A stretch of DNA of 64,000 nucleotides, taken from positions 310,001-374,000 of the forward strand of contig NZ_JAUJZH010000003.1 of NCBI RefSeq assembly GCF_030486595.1, read 5' to 3'. Under the pieces are notes generated by a model. That model was not told the origin of the DNA, made no database searches, and was given only the letters and a program-made list of their open reading frames with translations. This DNA is from Variovorax ginsengisoli. GTDB taxonomy: Bacteria > Pseudomonadota > Gammaproteobacteria > Burkholderiales > Burkholderiaceae_C. Positions 63,514 to 64,000 of the stretch are shown piece after piece (positions within the stretch are counted from its first letter, which is position 1; every line of letters begins with the position of its first letter). The position numbers were made by a program, and so were the translations under genes.

Positions 63514-63848
63514 AGAACTTCGCACTCGGCCGGCTCAAGACCGGCGCCATGAACAAGACCGAAGCGGCCTACGCGGCGCACCTCGAGCTCCTGAAGCACG
63601 CCGGCGAGATCGAGTGGCACCGTTTCGAGGGCCTGAAGTTTCGGCTCGCCGACAACACCTTCTACACGCCCGACTTCGCCGTCATGCGCGCCGGCGGGCA
63701 GATCGAATGCCACGAGGTCAAGGGCTTCTGGCAGGACGACGCCCGGGCCAAGATCAAGATCGCTGCCGACCTGTACCCCTTCCGGTTCATCGCCATCAAG
63801 GCGAAGACGAAGAAGGAAGGCGGCGGCTGGGCTGTGGAGGAATTCTGA
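63510..63848 (+). CDS. Phage nuclease of DUF1064/PD-(D/E)XK type
   Basis: A 112-residue protein. FRLADNTFYTPDFAVM and IECHEVKGFWQDDARAKIKI supply the Asp and Glu-x-Lys of a PD-(D/E)XK core, matching the DUF1064 family found in phage replication regions. It may act as a small structure-specific or packaging-linked nuclease. It is coupled by overlap on both sides. Confidence 0.75.
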   Translation: MKNFALGRLKTGAMNKTEAAYAAHLELLKHAGEIEWHRFEGLKFRLADNTFYTPDFAVMRAGGQIECHEVKGFWQDDARAKIKIAADLYPFRFIAIKAKTKKEGGGWAVEEF

Positions 63849-64000
63849 TGAGCGACATCACCCTGGTTCGCCAGCAGCCCGTCCAGCTCACCGCCGAGGA
63901 GCGCGCGGTGCTGACCCGCTGCATCTTCGGCATCGTCGACGGCCTGGGCGAGCGCGGCCGCAAGCAGTGGCGCCGGCTCTGGTCGAACATCCTGCGGCTC
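63848..64000 (+). CDS. Phage protein, N-terminal part, cut by the window edge
   Basis: Fifty-one residues are visible, starting MSDITLVRQQPVQLTAEERA, then a helical Arg/Trp-rich segment (RGRKQWRRLWSNILRL). The ATG shares a base with the upstream stop (TGATG). Too little remains to name a family. Confidence 0.6.
   Translation, partial: MSDITLVRQQPVQLTAEERAVLTRCIFGIVDGLGERGRKQWRRLWSNILRL

Larger units (their letters stand above)
47008..64000. mobile_element. Lambdoid prophage, left part, continuing past the right edge
   Basis: Integrase and excisionase, a 17-gene leftward early operon, a CI/Cro switch with two operator groups, and a rightward operon with CII-like, replication, HNH and nuclease genes are present in lambdoid order. 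Virion, lysis and packaging genes are not in the window. The gene density, 4-base overlaps and lower-GC island differ from the chromosomal genes to the left. Confidence 0.93.

Overview
The window is GC-rich DNA from a Burkholderiales betaproteobacterium, probably family Comamonadaceae (Variovorax-like). The evidence is the gene order gyrA-serC-pheA-tyrA-aroA/cmk-rpsA-ihfB-lapA-lapB, the fused AroA-Cmk protein, ompA-ubiG-gph, a tmRNA tag reading ANDERFALAA, and a GC-rich intergenic repeat present three times. Species cannot be fixed from sequence reading alone.

Layout. (1) 1-4782: the end of a molybdenum hydroxylase locus of the CO dehydrogenase/xanthine dehydrogenase type: large-subunit tail, FAD subunit, MoxR ATPase, VWA protein, CoxG-like protein and XdhC-like maturation factor. 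(2) 5092-10227: a tightly packed, probably uncharacterised biosynthetic cluster: zinc-type dehydrogenase, a degenerate 6-pyruvoyl-tetrahydropterin-synthase homologue, a family 4 glycosyltransferase, a methyltransferase, a RibD-type reductase and a membrane protein. (3) 10284-13074: glutathione transferase, FAD oxidoreductase and small proteins. (4) 13216-19911, minus strand: cytochrome bo3 ubiquinol oxidase (cyoABCD), a SURF1 protein and a RegB/RegA redox two-component pair. (5) 20058-33866: MHS-family transporter, DedA protein, complete Mrp cation/proton antiporter (mrpA-G), fluoride channel, TRAP transporter, helix-hairpin-helix protein, lapB-lapA, ihfB. (6) 33935-46607: rpsA, aroA-cmk, tyrA, pheA, serC, a DUF2059 protein and gyrA on the minus strand, then ompA, ubiG and gph on the plus strand. 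(7) 46620-47007: ssrA (tmRNA), the attachment site of a prophage.

From 47008 to beyond the right edge lies a lambdoid prophage. Integrase is next to ssrA at the end of a 17-gene leftward operon joined almost entirely by 4-base ATGA/GTGA overlaps: small unknown proteins, an annealing-protein candidate, a YqaJ exonuclease, a cytosine-methylase-like protein, a Lar-like protein, excisionase and integrase. A CI repressor (S24 family) and a Cro-like gene are read divergently. Six copies of a 16-base operator related to TTTAGCGACAACTAAA lie in two groups of three, one over the leftward promoter (56215-56273) and one over the rightward promoter (59297-59366). Both promoters have the same TTGACT and TAAACT hexamers. 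The rightward operon carries cro, two microproteins, a CII-type regulator, a DNA methyltransferase, an O-like replication protein with internal repeats, an HNH protein and a nuclease.

Between the repressor and the left operators is a lysogen-expressed block: cI, an 83-residue protein and a secreted protein, followed by a lower-GC one-pass membrane protein with its own promoter and terminator. That last gene has the anatomy of a 'moron' and is the best candidate in the window for a prophage-encoded host or defence function. The best chromosomal candidate for an undescribed pathway is the 5092-10227 cluster.
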